Origin: Henckelia pumila | Taxonomy: Eukaryota; Streptophyta; Magnoliopsida; Lamiales; Gesneriaceae | Assembly: GCF_033568475.1 (NCBI RefSeq) | Contig: NC_133121.1 | Location: 196,674,664 to 196,738,663 of the forward strand | Direction: 5' to 3' | DNA: 64,000 nt | Part shown: in pieces, positions 1 to 10,171 of the stretch | Layout: the number at the start of each line of letters is the position of its first letter | Numbering within the stretch: the stretch's first letter is position 1 | The notes under the pieces: generated by a model | The model's database searches: none | The model's input: the letters and a program-made list of their open reading frames with translations, nothing else | What the model was told of the DNA's origin: nothing | Program-made: the position numbers and the translations under genes

Positions 1-1200
1 TTCGGCATCCAATTCTGGTGGAATTCCTTTTGTCGATTGTGCAGAACCTGAATCTAGGACAACATCTGATAAGGAATCTAAATTCTCCAAAGATTCTTCT
101 GGTAAATCAAACATTGATTTGTGCTGACAATAGCCTATTGTTCCTTTTGTATTTCAATTCTTGTTTTCATAGAATCGTCAAAATTTTATCTATATTGCAA
201 GTTCGAATTGTAATTTTTACTTATATTTTTCAGAATGAAGTTGTTGTAGCTGTAGATTTGAAGAAAAAGTTTAGTGTTCACAAGAGACTTGACGAACTTT
301 GTAAGTTGTCGTTGTGTTACTGCTACGTCCAATGTCTTAGTTAGGTTTTCTTTTTTATCATCCATTTCCATACCTTAAAAATTGTGCCAGATATTTTGAA
401 GTTGTAAATTTCTAGAACCAACAAATAATGCTTTGAATTTATTTAGAGGTATTAGTTTATTTCATTTCATGTTATTATTGTGCAGCACCATCATTGGGAT
501 TTTGGAATGATTTGTATTAATATTTGCTATGTTTTAGGACAGATGTCATTGTTTGTTATGTTTGCTCCGGATCATAACTATTATGAGTTGATATATTGTT
601 TATCAAGTGTTGATTAGTTTTTTCAGTGTGATTTTGGGGTGATCTGTATTAATATTTGCTATGTTTTAGGACAGATGTCATTGTGTGTTATGTTTGCTTC
701 GATAAGAACTATGATGAGTTGATATATTGTTTATCAAGTGGTGATCAGTTTTTTCAGTTGCATGAGCCAGTCATGGGTATTGACATATGTGAAATTGGTT
801 TTCTGCAGCATCTGTCGTGGAGTTGGACCAGCAAGAACAAACTTCTTTGCTAAAGCCAAATGGAAATGATTCTAATGTTAATGATTGTTAGGAATTTCAG
901 GTGTGACCGCACAAGCTGAGAGACTTGTTTCCCCCCGTCAAGGGCTGCCCTCCTGAAGAATAGATTTGCATACACGATCTTAAAGCTCAAGAAAAAACCC
1001 TTCGTCAGGTATCGTGCGGTGGATTTCTGCTAGTGTCTTTGATGTTTAACAATTTTGGTATTCTTAAAGTTACTTCATATCCGAAATTTTTGAGTCTGCT
1101 GCTTGCAGGAAGATAAAGGGGGATACTGAGAAAATTCGACGTGAAAGAGAAGAGCTCGAGATGCACAAAAAAGAGGTTAATAATCTGTTTCTTGAAAAAT
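1..1200 (+). pseudogene. Decayed 3' part of a GTE-type (BET bromodomain) transcription factor
   Basis: Several exon-like blocks lie in order. One open block runs from the window edge to about 118 and ends in a stop. Another (about 234-302) is preceded by TTTTTCAG. At 938-985 the bases read RAALLKNRFAYTIL, followed in a different frame by KAQEKTLRQ, so one base has been lost. After TGCTTGCAG, 1110-1173 reads KIKGDTEKIRREREELEMHK. The pair resembles the conserved C-terminal block after the bromodomain and NET region of plant GTE8/GTE9/GTE10 proteins, which bind acetylated histones in the nucleus. No bromodomain is visible; it would lie left of the window. The frameshift and internal stops point to a pseudogene or a stranded exon set. 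The family call rests on recalled similarity of a short block. Confidence 0.5.
496..760. repeat. 132-bp tandem duplication in an intron of the GTE-like fragment
   Basis: The block containing TATTAATATTTGCTATGTTT occurs twice with a period of 132 bp (anchors at 508 and 640). The copies differ by scattered substitutions, so the duplication is old. It lies between exon-like blocks and carries no coding signal. Confidence 0.7.
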
Positions 1201-1559
1201 ATGTTGATAGATGAATTCAGAAGAAAATGAACTTGCAAGTTTTTACCATCAAATGACCAGATAAGGCTATTAGCCATGAATCTCATAAATTATTATTATA
1301 TCATTTAATTTTAAACATATATCAATTATATTTAGAGTTGATGGTTGATAAGAATTTTATTATGTGTGTTTTACATAAATGATGATTTGTTCGATCAGTT
1401 ATTACTTATTATGCATTTTAGATTTTTATTTTTCAGTTTTACATATGCAAATATGTAAATTGTGTTTGCAGGTAACAAGAAAAGAATATTAAATGTTTAT
1501 AAGGACACAGTGTTTGAAGATGCTTTACGAGATGGTTGAAGATATTATACGGATCAGTT

Positions 1560-2258
1560 AACTGATTTTTTTCGCTAGGTTACACTTTGTTGCTATTGTA
1601 CTAAAACTAAATAGATTTGGTGCATAGCCACTTATATATAAGAATTTTGTAAGTTAGACAAATATGAATAATGTATTGTATATTGGTTTCAATGAAAGTT
1701 TTTACTTATATTTTACGTTAATTTGCTATTGACGATACTTGTGGTTATTTCATGATATGACAATTTTATTGGTGTTTTGATCGATGGAACATCAAAACTA
1801 ATATGTATAGATTATATTTGTTATTGTAAAACTAATAAAAATACATTTCAAAATGTCTTTAAAAATAGCAAATAATGACACTTTTTAATGTTCTTATAAA
1901 TTAAAACAAGTGACATTTATATGTCATAATAGTAAAGTTAACATAACATTTTAAATTGACTTCATAAATTACTTGTGGTGACAATTTTTATTGTCATTAT
2001 AAATAAAGGTATAAGACAAACATAAGTGTCGGTAAAAATAACATTTCATGACATTTTCTATTGCCTTGAAATCTCTAATTTGTGATACTTGTAAAGTCAA
2101 CGTTGATATCTTATGTTGACATTACAAAATGTCACAAAGGCTAAGACGACATTAGAATAGAGGACATTTATTGCAAATGTCACCAAAACTTTATTGTCAC
2201 CAAAAGTTTCATATAAGGACATTTATATGTGTCATTAAAGACATTTTTTCTACTAGTG
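1560..2258. mobile_element. CACTA-like DNA transposon remnant, right terminus at 2258
   Basis: The segment ends with TTTTTTCTACTAGTG, the reverse complement of the CACTAGTAGAAAAAA start seen at CACTA (En/Spm) termini. The preceding 400 bp is full of short subterminal-type repeats around GACATTT and TGTCA in both orientations (1900-2245), as is usual for this superfamily. The left terminus was not found and no transposase is present, so it is non-autonomous and possibly truncated; the left limit given is arbitrary. It abuts the copied 5' end of an S-RNase-like gene. Confidence 0.45.
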
Positions 2259-2340
2259 AATTTAAAATAATCAAAAGTTGAAGTAACCAAATTTAGTTGC
2301 AAGCAATTGTAAGAGAGTTTTGTAGCCATTATAAATTTGT
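2259..2340 (-). pseudogene. 5' stub of a second S-RNase-like copy
   Basis: On the minus strand this repeats, with substitutions, the start of the neighbouring S-RNase-like gene: start codon, leader and the first conserved block, seen as STFDYFK. It stops at the CACTA-like terminus at 2258. It lies directly downstream of the 3' end of the larger copy, so the two copies are tandem in the same orientation. Only about 27 codons remain and no function is possible. Confidence 0.55.
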
Positions 2341-3155
2341 TGGGCTTGCCGGGCAAGGTTGGGGACATGGAATCACAGAAACACCGGACTGGTTGAAGCA
2401 GATCACGGTTTCTTTTAACCATAACATTTGAGTATCGGGACTTGACCAGTGGCTCTGGCTATGAACGTATTAATTTTGTTTCTTCAAACGAACCTATGTG
2501 GATTATGAGTTATGTCATTATATATGTCTAAGAATCGCCAAAAGTTGAATCTTTCTCTCAACTCCAAAGCCTTTTCGAAGTATTGGTCCCGTTGGTATAG
2601 ATTTGCACTGCAGCTACCATGCTTATGTCATTGTCGTGACCAAAAGTACTGACTTGATATGATATTAATGACAAATAGGTCTGATCAACCTGTATTCATC
2701 CTTTGCACCAAGTTAGCATTCTGCATATATATAAGTTAAATAACAACTCTATCAAAGAGTTACATTTCACTCAGAAAACATGTGCATCATTGCATGCAAC
2801 GCGCTTACACACACACACACACACATATATATTACCTTAATATAAGATCATATATTAATTAACCTGTGATATTTATTTAAACACTAATACGTACCGTTAT
2901 TCCAGAAAAAATATTAATACGTACCTAGATCGGCCAGGGGGCGGCGGGTGAACTTTGTAATATAATTATCGGGCCATAATCCATGAATGGTGAAATCTCG
3001 AGGTAAAGAATGTTTTCGACAATGACGCCGAAGACAAACCGATTCAAGCCATTGTAAAACCAATTTAAAATAATCAAAAGTTGAAGTAACCAAATGTAGT
3101 TGCAAGCAACAAGGAGAATGACTATGGTTAGCAAGTAAGAGAGTGTTGTAGTCAT
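2341..3155 (-). pseudogene. S-RNase-like (RNase T2 family) pseudogene, two exons
   Basis: Exon 1 (3155 to about 2935) encodes a hydrophobic signal peptide starting MTTTLSYLLTIVILL. After a frame change it reads FDYFKLVLQW (C1 block) and FTIHGLWPDN, the T2 active-site block with the first catalytic His. A GTACGT donor follows. Exon 2 (about 2660-2341) carries KHGSCS with the second catalytic His, QYFEKALELRERFNF, ATGQVPILKC and CFNQSGVSVIPCP, all in the order expected of S-RNases. Breaks are a frameshift after the signal peptide, a stop in place of the Trp just before KHG, a stop before NKIN and a frameshift before CFNQ. Intact relatives are secreted ribonucleases; S-locus members reject self pollen. 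An S-like RNase outside the S locus is the alternative. Confidence 0.75.
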
Positions 3156-3325
3156 TATAAATTTCTACGTATCAATGAATTTCAACCTCTATATATAGCC
3201 AAAAACTAAAGCAAGAAGGAAAATGACGATGATTAGCAAGTAAGACAGTGTTGTAGTCATAATAAATTTGTACATATGAATGAATTTCAACCTCTATATA
3301 TAAGCAAAAACTAAGATTTTGATGG
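3115..3325. repeat. 105-bp tandem duplication of the S-RNase-like 5' end
   Basis: The 5'-UTR, start codon and signal-peptide region is duplicated upstream with a period of about 105 bp (the ATGAATTTC anchors at 3175 and 3280). The upstream copy again encodes a start TTTLSYLL on the minus strand, then runs into a stop. It is a local duplication of the gene start, not a separate gene. Confidence 0.6.
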
Positions 3326-3369
3326 TGAAAGAGTATGGCAGTTAACACACATTGCATTTCAACCAACCC

Positions 3370-4520
3370 TAGCTCGTCATATTCTTCATGCGTGATATAT
3401 TAGAACATGAGATTTACCAATTGCCCTTCTCACATTCCTCGTGCGTGATTAGAATATGAGAAGCTGGTGTGTTTTATTTATTACTAGTATTTCGTTGTAC
3501 GCGCTGCGTGCTCGTACATTTCGTTTTTTTAACGAAGAAAATAAATAATAAATTGTAAAATTAAAAATAATAAAAATATAACGTTTTCTTAAACAAAATT
3601 TCACAAAAAATATATATATCTTATAAAGTGAGTGTCATTTTTGTAAATAAAATAATATCAAAGGGCACAAAGTTAGCTTTTAAGGGCTAGAAAAGAGGAA
3701 ACCGTATAAAATGACTATTTTGCCCAATACTTTTGGTTTTATTGAAAATTAATTTAGGAGATAATGGTAATTTCAAATCAAGTTTCACCAATTAATTGAA
3801 AGTTTGTTAATTAGAGGGTCTCTACTTTAATAATATAGTAAGATATTATATATTATTAAGATAAATGATATTTTTAATATTATATTTGATATTTATCGTA
3901 AAAATTCATAGATTCAAAAAGTTAGTATGTTCTAAAAAAAATTCAAATATTGGACGTGTGATATTCATTCATTTTATATTTTTGTTTTTCCATATGTTTG
4001 AATTAATTGTATTTCATCTAAATAATTTAATTGATGTTATTAGGCATAAAATGAGTAGTGATAATACAGAAATTGACATTTGATATTGTTATAATACTTC
4101 AAGAAAAAAAATGAGATTTGATGTATGAGGATTTATTTTTTCACAAATTTTTTAATTAAAAAAATTTTAATAACAAATTGGAAATTCCATAATCAAAATC
4201 ACATAGTTCTTCTAATATTATATTATATATTTAATTGCAATAGAAGTTAGTTTAGTTAAAAATTTTGTTATCTTAAATTTTAATCAATGTTTTTACTTTT
4301 TTTTATGAATAATATGGATATATAAACGTGTAAAGTCTGTAAACACACACACACATAATAGTTTAATCTTTATTACATCTCTTAATTTTGGTGAATACTA
4401 AATATTATATTATATTATAATTATTTTATCATGTTTAAGTTCAAATATCAATGTTTAATTATTATGTTTAATCAATGTTCTTTTCTTCAATTGTTCATGT
4501 ACATGTAAATATATGTATTT
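3370..4520. other. AT-rich intergenic DNA
   Basis: No coding region is supported. The sequence is strongly AT-rich with short homopolymers and a short CA run near 4345. A subsegment from about 3482 to 3846, starting TTACTAGTATTTCGTTG and ending in a TAATAATATAGTAA run, resembles a small dispersed repeat, but no clean termini or target duplication can be defined. Confidence 0.4.
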
Positions 4521-5144
4521 AGAGGGTGTTTGGGAGAGCTTTTAAGCTCTTAAAAACAGCTTTTAAGCTATTTTAGAGCTTAAAATCTCTCCGGATCTGT
4601 TTGGTAAATTTTTTTAAAAACAACTTATAAGCTGTCAAAATAAACTGTTTGACAGTTTATAAGCTGTTTTAAAAAAAGTAAAAAAAAGTAAGGGGAGAGG
4701 TACTTTTTTTAAAAAGATCTTATTTTAAGATTCTATCTCTCTAAAATATCCTTAAATATTTTAATAAATCTCCATAATATCCTCCACCCATTAAATATTA
4801 AATATTATTTTTTTAAAAAAATTACAAATCACATAAATTTTTCTAAAATAAAATATTATAACAATTTTATTTTTTAATATATGTTTATTCTAAAACTATT
4901 TTAATATATGTATAACTCGAAACATTATTTTCATATAATTATACTTTTTTTGGTAATTTCGACAATAAAAAGATCTTATAATACCAAACACATCAACATC
5001 TTTAAGTTATTTAAAATAAGTTTATCCAAACACTTTAACAACTTATTTTTAAAATAAGTTCTAACAGCTTATAAGCTCGTAAAACAGCTTTTAAGCTCTA
5101 GAAGCTTATAAGCTCTTTTTAATAAGTTTAGCCAAACATCCTCT
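4521..5144. mobile_element. MITE with GAGGGTGTTTGG / CCAAACATCCTC ends (hAT-like)
   Basis: The left end AGAGGGTGTTTGG and the right end CCAAACATCCTCT form terminal inverted repeats with one mismatch. Subterminal inverted copies of AGCTTTTAAGCTCTTA-like sequence follow on both sides. It is about 624 bp, AT-rich and has no ORF. Such GGGTGTTTGG-ended elements are common hAT-type MITEs in plants. No clear 8-bp target duplication is visible, so the superfamily is a tentative call. Confidence 0.65.
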
Positions 5145-5477
5145 TAAAAACATAGAATAAAATGTATTTAAAGTACAGTTATTATTATATCTCAATAATG
5201 TTTCCCATAAATATTATATATTCTTGTATTGTAATAAAGGTAAGAAGTGAATGAGATATTAATTAGTAATTTGAGTAATAGATGATATAACATATTTATT
5301 TACTAGATTTAAACATGTAGGAGGAAGTGCAGGAGAAGATTTTACCAAACATTTGTATATGAAAAAGGGTATTTGAATCAACCAAAATATAGTTACAAAT
5401 GAGGAGAATAACGATGGTTAACAAGTAAGCATGTTGACTTGTAGGTACAACTGTAAATGATTAAATCAATTTTGTAG
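5145..5477. other. AT-rich spacer
   Basis: No gene is seen. Near 5385-5430 there is a weak match to the S-RNase-like 5' region (GTTACAAATGAGGAGAATAA, then a GTTAACAAGTAAG stretch), suggesting a further decayed copy of that gene start. Confidence 0.35.
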
Positions 5478-5830
5478 GATCGGACGCTTGTTGTTTTACC
5501 AAAAAACTATAACTGGTGGTAATGGTTATGATGCATCTCAAATCTTTTAAACCGCACAGCAGCCCAAACGTCATGGTTCGATCGCTATACGATCAGGGAT
5601 AATTATTGCACTTCAATAATTTTCCTCTCAATAATTGCACTCCTTGCAATCAATGAGAACCGAACTCATGACCTTGGCTCTGATACCAATTCTAAGACCG
5701 AAAATTTGTCGCTTTACCAAAAGCTATATCGAGTGGTAATTGTGCAACTCAAATCTTTTAAATCGCACAGCAGCTCAAGCGTCATGGTTCGATCACTCTA
5801 CCCAGCAGGTACAATTATTGCACTTCAACA
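5478..5830 (-). mobile_element. TRIM-like miniature LTR element, minus orientation
   Basis: Two direct repeats of about 135-140 bp (about 5478-5618 and 5691-5826) share AACTCAAATCTTTTAA-type and GCGTCATGGTTCGATC-type stretches. They flank only about 70 bp. Right next to the right-hand repeat, the minus strand reads TGGTATCAGAGC (5677-5688), the plant retroelement primer site for initiator tRNA-Met. LTR, primer site, tiny interior, LTR with no coding sequence is the TRIM layout. The copies have diverged, so it is old. Confidence 0.65.
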
Positions 5831-7271
5831 AAGTTTGTGTTCCATCCTCTATTTATAGTTGTAACAAAATTAATCTGATTGATTATTCTAATAATTAAAG
5901 GATATTACCAAAGGAACAATCATGTTTAGGTTTCCTCCCTAATTAAGCACGGTACTAAATTAGACAATTAGTTTAATCTATACATCGATATCTATATCTA
6001 TATTATATATATAAGTGATTTTTTTAATATATATGATAAAATCCTGCCAAAAAATATCGTGTATTGGCAGAATTCATGAGAAGAAGCCGACAATAAGAAA
6101 TGGCGTTGGATTAAACAAGACGTATGTCTTTTGTGAGACGACCTCGTGAATTTATATATTTTCATGATACATGTCGATTTTTTTAATATTTGAAGCAAAA
6201 TATAATATTTTTGCATAAAAAATAATATTTTTATATGGCTTAGGTCAGATCAAAAATCCTTAACATAAAATTGATCCTTGATATAGTTTCACCTAAGTTT
6301 TTGCGTGGAAGGAACTACAAACATCCCCTTCGTGAAGCATGAAAAGGAAAAAAAAAAAATATTAAACAAGCAAAAGGAAAGAAGAGACAAAGGAATAAAA
6401 GGAGTCTTATACAGGAAGGAAGGAATTATTATTTTCTTCCGTAACACACTAACAGAGAGTGTATATATAAAGGAGAGCAAGGAAGAAGACAAGGAGATAA
6501 AGAAGGATCGGCAAAAGAAACAGATTTCAAGAGGTATTAAATTTCATTCTCTCTTGTTTGAGTTACTCATATTCTATGTGTTGCAATTCATCCAAATAAT
6601 TATGAATTATGTTTAAGTAAATGTGATAGCTATGTATTTTTAAGGAAGTTGAATGTGATATTAATATTAGAAAGATTTAACTGCAAATTAGGTTCGATAT
6701 AGCTCGAAAAAATGAAGTAAATCATTATGATATTTCATCTCTTCAAGTGATTGGAAATATAATACTAAATTATAAAAGGAGGACCAAAATCTTTACTCGT
6801 ACAGCTTGGAATTTGAGTTATGTTAATTATTATTTTTTAGTTTGTCACTTGATCCATTTCGTATATTAAATATAGTTTAAATAATAATCTTATTTGGTAC
6901 TTGCTAGTTAGTTCGATAGAATGACAACCATTCATTTACCAATATATTAGAAATTGACGCCATAAGCTTGTGGTTAAATCGTGCTATTTAGTGTAAATTA
7001 TGTATTAATTATAGTTTTACAAAAAAAAAATTTATTCGACAAGAGTTTTATAAATTTATAGTTGAATGAAGCATGATTAAGTCTAAAGACTGATTTTTTA
7101 AAAAATCATAAGATATTGTTTTAAATATAATTAATCCAAATATTTTCATTTTTTATTTTTTTTGTGGATTTGTTTATTTATATTTTTATTATCTTTTTTT
7201 TTCGAATTTTTATTAATCCACCATTTTTCTTATTTATTTGTCACATAAAAACTTCCTAGTGTACGAAAAAA
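5831..7271. other. Non-coding stretch with a TATA-like motif and purine-rich tract
   Basis: No protein gene is supported. A purine-rich plus strand tract spans about 6337-6525 and includes TATATATAAAGG at 6463. It is followed by an AAGAG|GTATTA donor-like junction at about 6534, so it could be a promoter and first exon of a lost gene or part of an old LTR. The rest is AT-rich. It ends at the Athila-like gag with no recognisable LTR. Confidence 0.3.
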
Positions 7272-8525
7272 TTGGCAGAACTTTGCACAAGGCTAAGGGA
7301 AGCTCCGATGGCGAAACATTTGGAAGACAACCAGGAAAATAATGATGAGGAGCATAGATCACTATTGGAGTATGCACAACCATCCATACACAGCATGATG
7401 TCCAGCATTGTTCGGCCAAGGATTCAAGCAAACAATTTTGAGATCAAGCCCGCAATCATCCAAATGATTCAAACATCGATTCAATTCGGAGGCACACCAA
7501 CAGATGATCCTAATGTTCACATTGCTAATTTCTTGGAAATTTGTGATACTTTTAAGCATAATGGTGTTACGGATGACGCTATCAGGTTACGTTTATTTCC
7601 ATTCTCGTTGCGTGATAAAGCTAAATCGTGGTTGAATTCTTTGCCCGCGGGATCAATCACAACCTGGGAGGAAATGGGACAAGCTTTTCTGTCCAAATAT
7701 TTTCCACCTTCCAAGACCGTAAAAATGCGAAATGATATCATCAATTTTGGGCAACTTGATCATGAGATGCTATACGAGGCTTGGGAGCGATTCAAGGACT
7801 TAACAAGACGATGCCCACATCATGACTTGCCTATTTGGATTCAGGTACAAACCTTTTATAATGGTTTGTTTCCTAGTAACCGTGCAATGATTGATGCAGC
7901 AGCAGGAGGTACATTAATGAGAAAAACACCGGAAGAAGCCTATGAACTATTGGAAGAGATGGCAACCAATAGTTATCAATGGCAAGCAGAAAGCAATATC
8001 CCAAGGAGAATAGTACATCATGAAGTGCATGATTTTACTGCCATTGCAGCTCAGGTAGAAAAGCTAAATAGGAAAATTGATGGTATGAGCACATTATCTA
8101 TGTCCGTTGAGACCATATCTTGTGAGTTATGTGGAGGAGGCCATCTTCGCCCTGATTGTCAAACTGGAAATCAATTTATGTCATCAATAGAGCAAGCAAA
8201 ATTTGTGGGAAATTCTAAGAGACCTCAAAATCACCTCCATTCAATCACATACAATACTGGTTGGAGAAGTAATCCCAATTCGTCGTGGCCAAATCAAAAT
8301 CAACAAAATCATGTGGACTCTATTCTTCCACCTCCACAAGGATTTTCACATCAAGAGCAAAACCAGAATATGGAGGAATTAATGACCAAGTTTATTGCAA
8401 ATGTGGAGAAAAGATTACAAAAGCAAGACACATCAATCCAAAACTTGGAGGTTCAATTGGGTAAATTGGCTTGTATGATGTCTATACGAGCTCAGGACAC
8501 CATGCCCACCAACACTAAATCATAG
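7272..8525 (+). CDS. Isolated Ty3/gypsy (Athila-like) gag ORF
   Basis: A 417-residue uninterrupted ORF. Residues about 35-65 (SIVRPRIQANNFEIKPAIIQ) and 75-190 (DPNVHIANFLEICDTF, AKSWLNSLPAGSITTWEEM, FLSKYFPPSKT, YEAWERFKDLTRRCPHH) match the retrotransposon gag domain of Athila-type elements. CELCGGGHLRPDC near residue 283 is a CX2CX3HX4C knuckle. Gag would form the cytoplasmic virus-like particle. It reaches a stop with no protease, RT or integrase downstream and no LTR or primer site upstream. A second Met lies 12 codons in (7308). It is a truncated element whose gag frame happens to be intact; cellular reuse cannot be excluded. Confidence 0.8.
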   Translation: MAELCTRLREAPMAKHLEDNQENNDEEHRSLLEYAQPSIHSMMSSIVRPRIQANNFEIKPAIIQMIQTSIQFGGTPTDDPNVHIANFLEICDTFKHNGVTDDAIRLRLFPFSLRDKAKSWLNSLPAGSITTWEEMGQAFLSKYFPPSKTVKMRNDIINFGQLDHEMLYEAWERFKDLTRRCPHHDLPIWIQVQTFYNGLFPSNRAMIDAAAGGTLMRKTPEEAYELLEEMATNSYQWQAESNIPRRIVHHEVHDFTAIAAQVEKLNRKIDGMSTLSMSVETISCELCGGGHLRPDCQTGNQFMSSIEQAKFVGNSKRPQNHLHSITYNTGWRSNPNSSWPNQNQQNHVDSILPPPQGFSHQEQNQNMEELMTKFIANVEKRLQKQDTSIQNLEVQLGKLACMMSIRAQDTMPTNTKS

Positions 8526-9119
8526 TGAGAGAGTTGTTGAGTGACTTTCCGCTCTCAAGCGCACGAGTGAAATTTTAATATATGATGAGTAGAATATCGT
8601 TGTCATGAGGATTTAAAATGTATGTATTCAACCTCTAAAAAAATGTAAATATTCACAAAAGTACAATAATTCAAATAATCTCAATTTTATTTAGAAAATC
8701 AAGTCTTGAGATTTCAATAAACTAAAATAAATTAAATAGACAGAATTTCAAGGACGACTTTGGGTACATAATTTGAGACGGATACAAAATTTCACTCAAT
8801 TTTCATTCATGCATGTAAATCATATCATTGATGATATCACATATTCCAATTTATAGTCTAATGTCAATTTTGATATTTGTATTAGAAATTAGACATCACA
8901 ATAATTCATTCAAGTTCTATGGTTCTCTTTCAATGAACTCGAAGAAAATTGAAGGCCTTTCGAAATCCTATATTGTGTTTCCTATGATCCTATTCAAAAT
9001 CTCATCTCTAAGTGTCGTGCCAGGTTTCAAATAAATTTTACCTTCAATCAATGATCAGTAAATTGAAAGATAATCAGTACAAGAATAAACAGATAAATTT
9101 TAAGAACAAATAATAGTAG
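8526..9119. other. Non-coding spacer between gag fragment and SIRE-like LTR
   Basis: No gene or repeat structure is evident. The pol region expected after an Athila gag is absent, so the break lies at or just after the gag stop. Confidence 0.4.
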
Positions 9120-10148
9120 TGTTGGGAAATTAAGTTTTGGTGTTTACAATTATATTATGTAGCTCAACTGATCTAACAAAAGACTAAACTGATCTAGCGG
9201 AAACTAAAGCTAAAGGCACTAAACCGATTTGTGGAAACTAAATCGAAGCGCTAAACTGCCTCGCACTAAACTGCCTCGCTTGGCACTTCAACTACAAGAA
9301 GACAAGTCAACTAGCCAGAGTCACTAAACTGACTCCATCAGTTTACCCTCACCAGTTCACTGTCATACTGCTTTTGGATAAGATATTTCGTACTCTGACA
9401 CATCTTGCAGAAGGTAGTGCAGCGATGCAAAGAAAAATGTCGGCTTCAGAATTTGTTCTTGATGACAACTACAACTGGAATAATTCGAAATTCTATCTGA
9501 AGATCCAATTTGAATTTATGACCGTTAACATCCAAGAGTATAAATAGGGATCCTGATCGATCAAAAGCACCTCTCTTGTGCATTGGAACTTCTGATCATA
9601 TTGCTTATTCAAAATTTCAAAGTTTGAGTATCGATCAACGAACTCGAAGCACAAACTCCTAAGTGTTATTCTGATCATTGAAGTGTCAAATCTTGTGCAA
9701 AGTAAATCGAGTTGTAATCATCTTTGCTTCTATCAGTCTAGGACTGAAACTGAGTTGTAATACTAGGAGTTCTTGTTTAGGAAGTGTCTAAGTCCTAAAC
9801 CGGATCGGGGTTCTGTAAATTTCTTGTAAAATTCAAAGTCTTCTAGTGATATCCTTCCGAGGTGGAAGAAGAGGTGACGTAGGAGTATTTGAAATCTCCG
9901 AACATTCATAAACATCTACCTGTGTCTCTTTCAGTTTACCTATTCTCTTTACCTTGCATAAACTGTTTAATAGTAAGAGTTCAAATCTGTAATTTGGCAT
10001 ATTTCCGCACATACATTGTTTGTTAAATTACATTAGACATCAAGATAAGCTTAGAATTCCATCACTAAACCGATCGAATTCAATCTCATCTCACTAAACC
10101 ATTTTTGAGTGTATTCACCTCCCTCTACACTCTAAATCGATTCTAACA
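9120..10148 (+). repeat. 5' LTR of a SIRE-like copia element
   Basis: It starts TGTTGGGAAATT and ends CTAACA, with a perfect tRNA-Met primer site two bases later. Length is 1029 bp. A TATA box (TATAAATAG, 9539-9547) sits about 420 bp in, placing the transcription start near 9570. The sequence is rich in repeats of CACTAAAC-type words. The matching 3' LTR is not in the window. Confidence 0.8.
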
Positions 10149-10150
10149 AG

Positions 10151-10162
10151 TGGTATCAGAGC
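10151..10162 (+). other. Primer binding site, tRNA-iMet type
   Basis: TGGTATCAGAGC, an exact match to the plant primer binding site complementary to the 3' end of initiator tRNA-Met, two bases after the LTR end. Confidence 0.9.
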
Positions 10163-10171
10163 GAGGTTTTT

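Noticed and set aside
6289..6616. Lys/Glu-rich frame on the plus strand and its complement
   Set aside because: It comes from a purine-rich tract; there is no domain, and the nearby TATA and donor-like site suggest non-coding leader.
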